A DNA stretch of 7,252 bases from Caldifarciminota bacterium 4484_100 (lineage in GTDB: Bacteria > Hydrothermota > Tepidihabitantia > SM23-42), in NCBI GenBank assembly GCA_002049785.1, contig MUKB01000054.1, forward strand, positions 1 to 7,252, read 5' to 3'. A program made the position numbers and the translations under genes. Shown here in pieces: positions 5,924-7,252 of the stretch. How positions within the stretch are numbered: position 1 is the first letter of the stretch; each line of letters opens with the position of its first letter. A model generated the notes under the pieces. That model made no database searches. It had not been told where the DNA came from and saw only the letters and a program-made list of their open reading frames with translations.

Positions 5924-6816
5924 ACAGCACAAGGCAGATGATTTTGACCCTGGTTATTGTTGCAGTAGTCTGTGCAATCATCCTCTCCTTTGTCTATGCG
6001 TTCACTGCACCGCGGATTAAAGAGACCAAAAAGAATTTGAGCCTTGAAGGGCTTAAACAGGTCATCAATGCCCAGGAATTCGAGGATATCATCCCTGACA
6101 CCCTTTGGCAGGCGCTCGATTCCACTGGAGCTGTTGTCGGCATCGTCTTTCGAGTCTTCCCCCGGGGATATGGGGGACCCATTCCAATAACCGTGGGTCT
6201 TGGACTGGATGGAAAGATTACCGGAATAAAGATTGCCAGTGCAGCCGAAGGCCTGAAAGAGACCCCGGGCCTGGGTGTCAAGACTACCGAGCCTGAATTC
6301 ACCGGACAGTTTATTGGAAAATGCGGAAACGATGTATTATTGAAAAAAGACGGTGGCACCATTGATGGAATCACCGCCGCAACAATTTCTTCAAGGGCGG
6401 TATGTAATGGTATCAAACAGGGGATTGACCTCTATTCGAAATATTTAGGACCTACATATGACAAAAAGAAGATATTCCCTACCGCGAGTTCCTTCTGCAC
6501 GGTCATAAAAGATACACTCTGGTATGCATTGAGCGATACCGATACCCTGGGTATTGTATTCATCGGCACTACCTTCGGATATGCCGATACGATTAAATTT
6601 ATTGTTGGACTTGATAAAAACAGAATGATTACCGGAGTTGATATTATATGTATGAATGAGACTGCGGGTATTGGTGACCAGATTAAAAACCAAGATTTTC
6701 TTAACAAATTCAAAAAAGGAATCCCTGAAGTCATAACCGGGGCGACAATCTCATCCCAGGCATTGATCGATGGTGTCAAGAAAGGGATTAAAAGATTTAA
6801 GGAGTATCTGAAATGA
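5920..6816 (+). CDS. rnfG: Rnf complex subunit G with two tandem FMN-binding domains
   Basis: RnfG is the membrane-anchored, extracytoplasmic flavoprotein of the Rnf complex, with FMN bound through a phosphoester to Thr. One N-terminal helix (about 7-29) anchors it. At 298 residues it exceeds the usual length of roughly 180-220. Domain 1 (about 60-172) has [17 protein letters not shown] (114-119) and [10 protein letters not shown] with acceptor Thr155. Domain 2 (about 198-292) repeats the layout: DTLW at 198 (as at 60), GIVF at 211 (as at 74), ITG at 237 (as at 100), ETAGIG (247-252) and [10 protein letters not shown] with acceptor Thr276. The second motif has Glu270 where Asp is usual. The internal duplication is clear in protein and strongly diverged in DNA. 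The GTG start is within a GTGA overlap with rnfD, with AGGAG at 5907-5911. That both domains are flavinylated is inference. Confidence 0.95.
   Translation: MNSTRQMILTLVIVAVVCAIILSFVYAFTAPRIKETKKNLSLEGLKQVINAQEFEDIIPDTLWQALDSTGAVVGIVFRVFPRGYGGPIPITVGLGLDGKITGIKIASAAEGLKETPGLGVKTTEPEFTGQFIGKCGNDVLLKKDGGTIDGITAATISSRAVCNGIKQGIDLYSKYLGPTYDKKKIFPTASSFCTVIKDTLWYALSDTDTLGIVFIGTTFGYADTIKFIVGLDKNRMITGVDIICMNETAGIGDQIKNQDFLNKFKKGIPEVITGATISSQALIDGVKKGIKRFKEYLK
6097..6813 (+). repeat. Internal duplication of the FMN-binding domain in rnfG
   Basis: Two homologous coding segments lie head to tail: about 6097-6435 (residues 60-172) and about 6511-6795 (residues 198-292). Shared protein anchors in the same order are DTLWxAL, GIVF, VGLxxxxxITG, ETxGxG and TxATISSxA. 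The offset between copies falls from 138 to 121 residues along the alignment because the second copy is shorter before its flavinylation motif. The acceptor Thr codons are at 6382-6384 and 6745-6747. The nucleotide copies differ too much for a recent duplication or an assembly artefact. Confidence 0.85.
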
Positions 6817-7252
6817 AACGACTGCATATCTTCACCCGGGGTCTGCTCAAAGAGAATGTAGTATTTGTCCTGATGATCGGACTCTGTCCTGCTCTGGCAA
6901 CCTCGGGCACGGTCCGTGACGGTTTCGGGATGGGTCTTGCCGCAACATTTGTCCTCTTCTTCTCGAATGTCATCATATCCCTCTTACGAAAGAATATACC
7001 CAATCATGTGAGGATACCGGTATTCATACTAATCATCTCCACATTTGTAACAATCATCGATTATTTTATGCAGGCATTTGAACCTGACCTTTATCGGGCA
7101 TTAGGTGTATTTGTTCCCCTGATTGTGGTCAACTGCATGATCCTCGGTCGGGCCGAGGCATTCGCCTCTAAAAATTCGGTTCTGGATTCAGCACTTGATG
7201 GTCTTGGCACCGGACTCGGTTTTACCATCGCCCTGACCATAATGGGTGCAAT
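6813..7252 (+). CDS. rnfE: Rnf complex membrane subunit E, truncated by the window edge
   Basis: RnfE pairs with RnfA in the membrane; together their cysteines hold an iron-sulfur centre that passes electrons across the membrane. The first 146 codons are present and open at the right edge, out of roughly 200-230 usual. GLCPALAT (23-30, Cys25) and [13 protein letters not shown] (106-118, Cys108) are the two ligand motifs of the NqrD/RnfE family. The KEN near residue 13 and [10 protein letters not shown] (31-40) separate it from RnfA. Hydrophobic helices lie near 16-30, 38-57, 68-85, 96-111 and from 131. The ATG lies in an ATGA overlap with the rnfG stop, with AAGGAG at 6799-6804, eight bases upstream. 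rnfA and rnfB are expected next, as in other rnfCDGEAB operons. Confidence 0.96.
   Translation, partial: MKRLHIFTRGLLKENVVFVLMIGLCPALATSGTVRDGFGMGLAATFVLFFSNVIISLLRKNIPNHVRIPVFILIISTFVTIIDYFMQAFEPDLYRALGVFVPLIVVNCMILGRAEAFASKNSVLDSALDGLGTGLGFTIALTIMGA

Noticed and set aside
5994..6416. Minus-strand 140-codon open frame opposite rnfG
   Set aside because: It is antisense to the well-conserved first FMN domain, its composition is rich in Pro and Ser as expected of a reverse frame, and it shows no family motif.
6813..7252. rnfA rather than rnfE
   Set aside because: The N-terminal KEN-x-VFVL, the [10 protein letters not shown] segment and [13 protein letters not shown] fit the RnfE/NqrD branch, and the position after rnfG also fits rnfE.

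Overview
The window looks like chromosomal DNA from an anaerobic, diderm bacterium of moderate GC content. The best guess from style alone is a candidate phylum such as WOR-3/Stahlbacteria or a relative in the wider FCB neighbourhood. The grounds are an Rnf operon in the rnfC-D-G-E order used by many strict anaerobes, a DUF5916-type outer-membrane barrel protein, a secreted glycine-rich protein with a type IX-like C-terminal sorting domain, and an intergenic stretch full of short degenerate repeats. This placement is inference; no rRNA or other phylogenetic marker is present.

Layout. Positions 1-360 hold no gene. They are a mosaic of short repeats: two REP-like hairpins, then heptamer, nonamer and octamer tandem blocks. 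Positions 361-3534 on the minus strand are a two-gene unit. The first gene transcribed encodes a secreted glycine-rich repeat protein (2446-3534). Nine bases later comes a CBM9-like plus DUF5916 outer-membrane protein (361-2436). Positions 3535-3632 are a 98-bp AT-rich divergent intergenic region with phased A-tracts. It carries a near-consensus sigma70-type promoter (TTGACT, 16 bp, TATACT) firing rightward. Its predicted start falls on or next to the ATG of rnfC, so the rnf mRNA is probably leaderless.

From 3633 to the right edge run rnfC, rnfD, rnfG and a truncated rnfE. Each overlaps the next by four bases (GTGA, GTGA, ATGA), and rnfD, rnfG and rnfE each have a Shine-Dalgarno-like sequence. 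rnfA and rnfB are expected just beyond the window. Together these genes build the membrane-bound ferredoxin:NAD+ oxidoreductase. RnfC is the cytoplasmic NADH/FMN/Fe-S subunit, RnfD and RnfE are membrane subunits, and RnfG is a membrane-anchored extracytoplasmic flavoprotein.

The most notable observation is RnfG. It is about 100 residues longer than usual because it carries two tandem FMN-binding domains, each with its own ApbE-type flavinylation motif (Thr155 and Thr276). This may add a flavin to the electron path of the complex. The leaderless rnfC promoter and the repeat mosaic at the left end are the next most interesting features.
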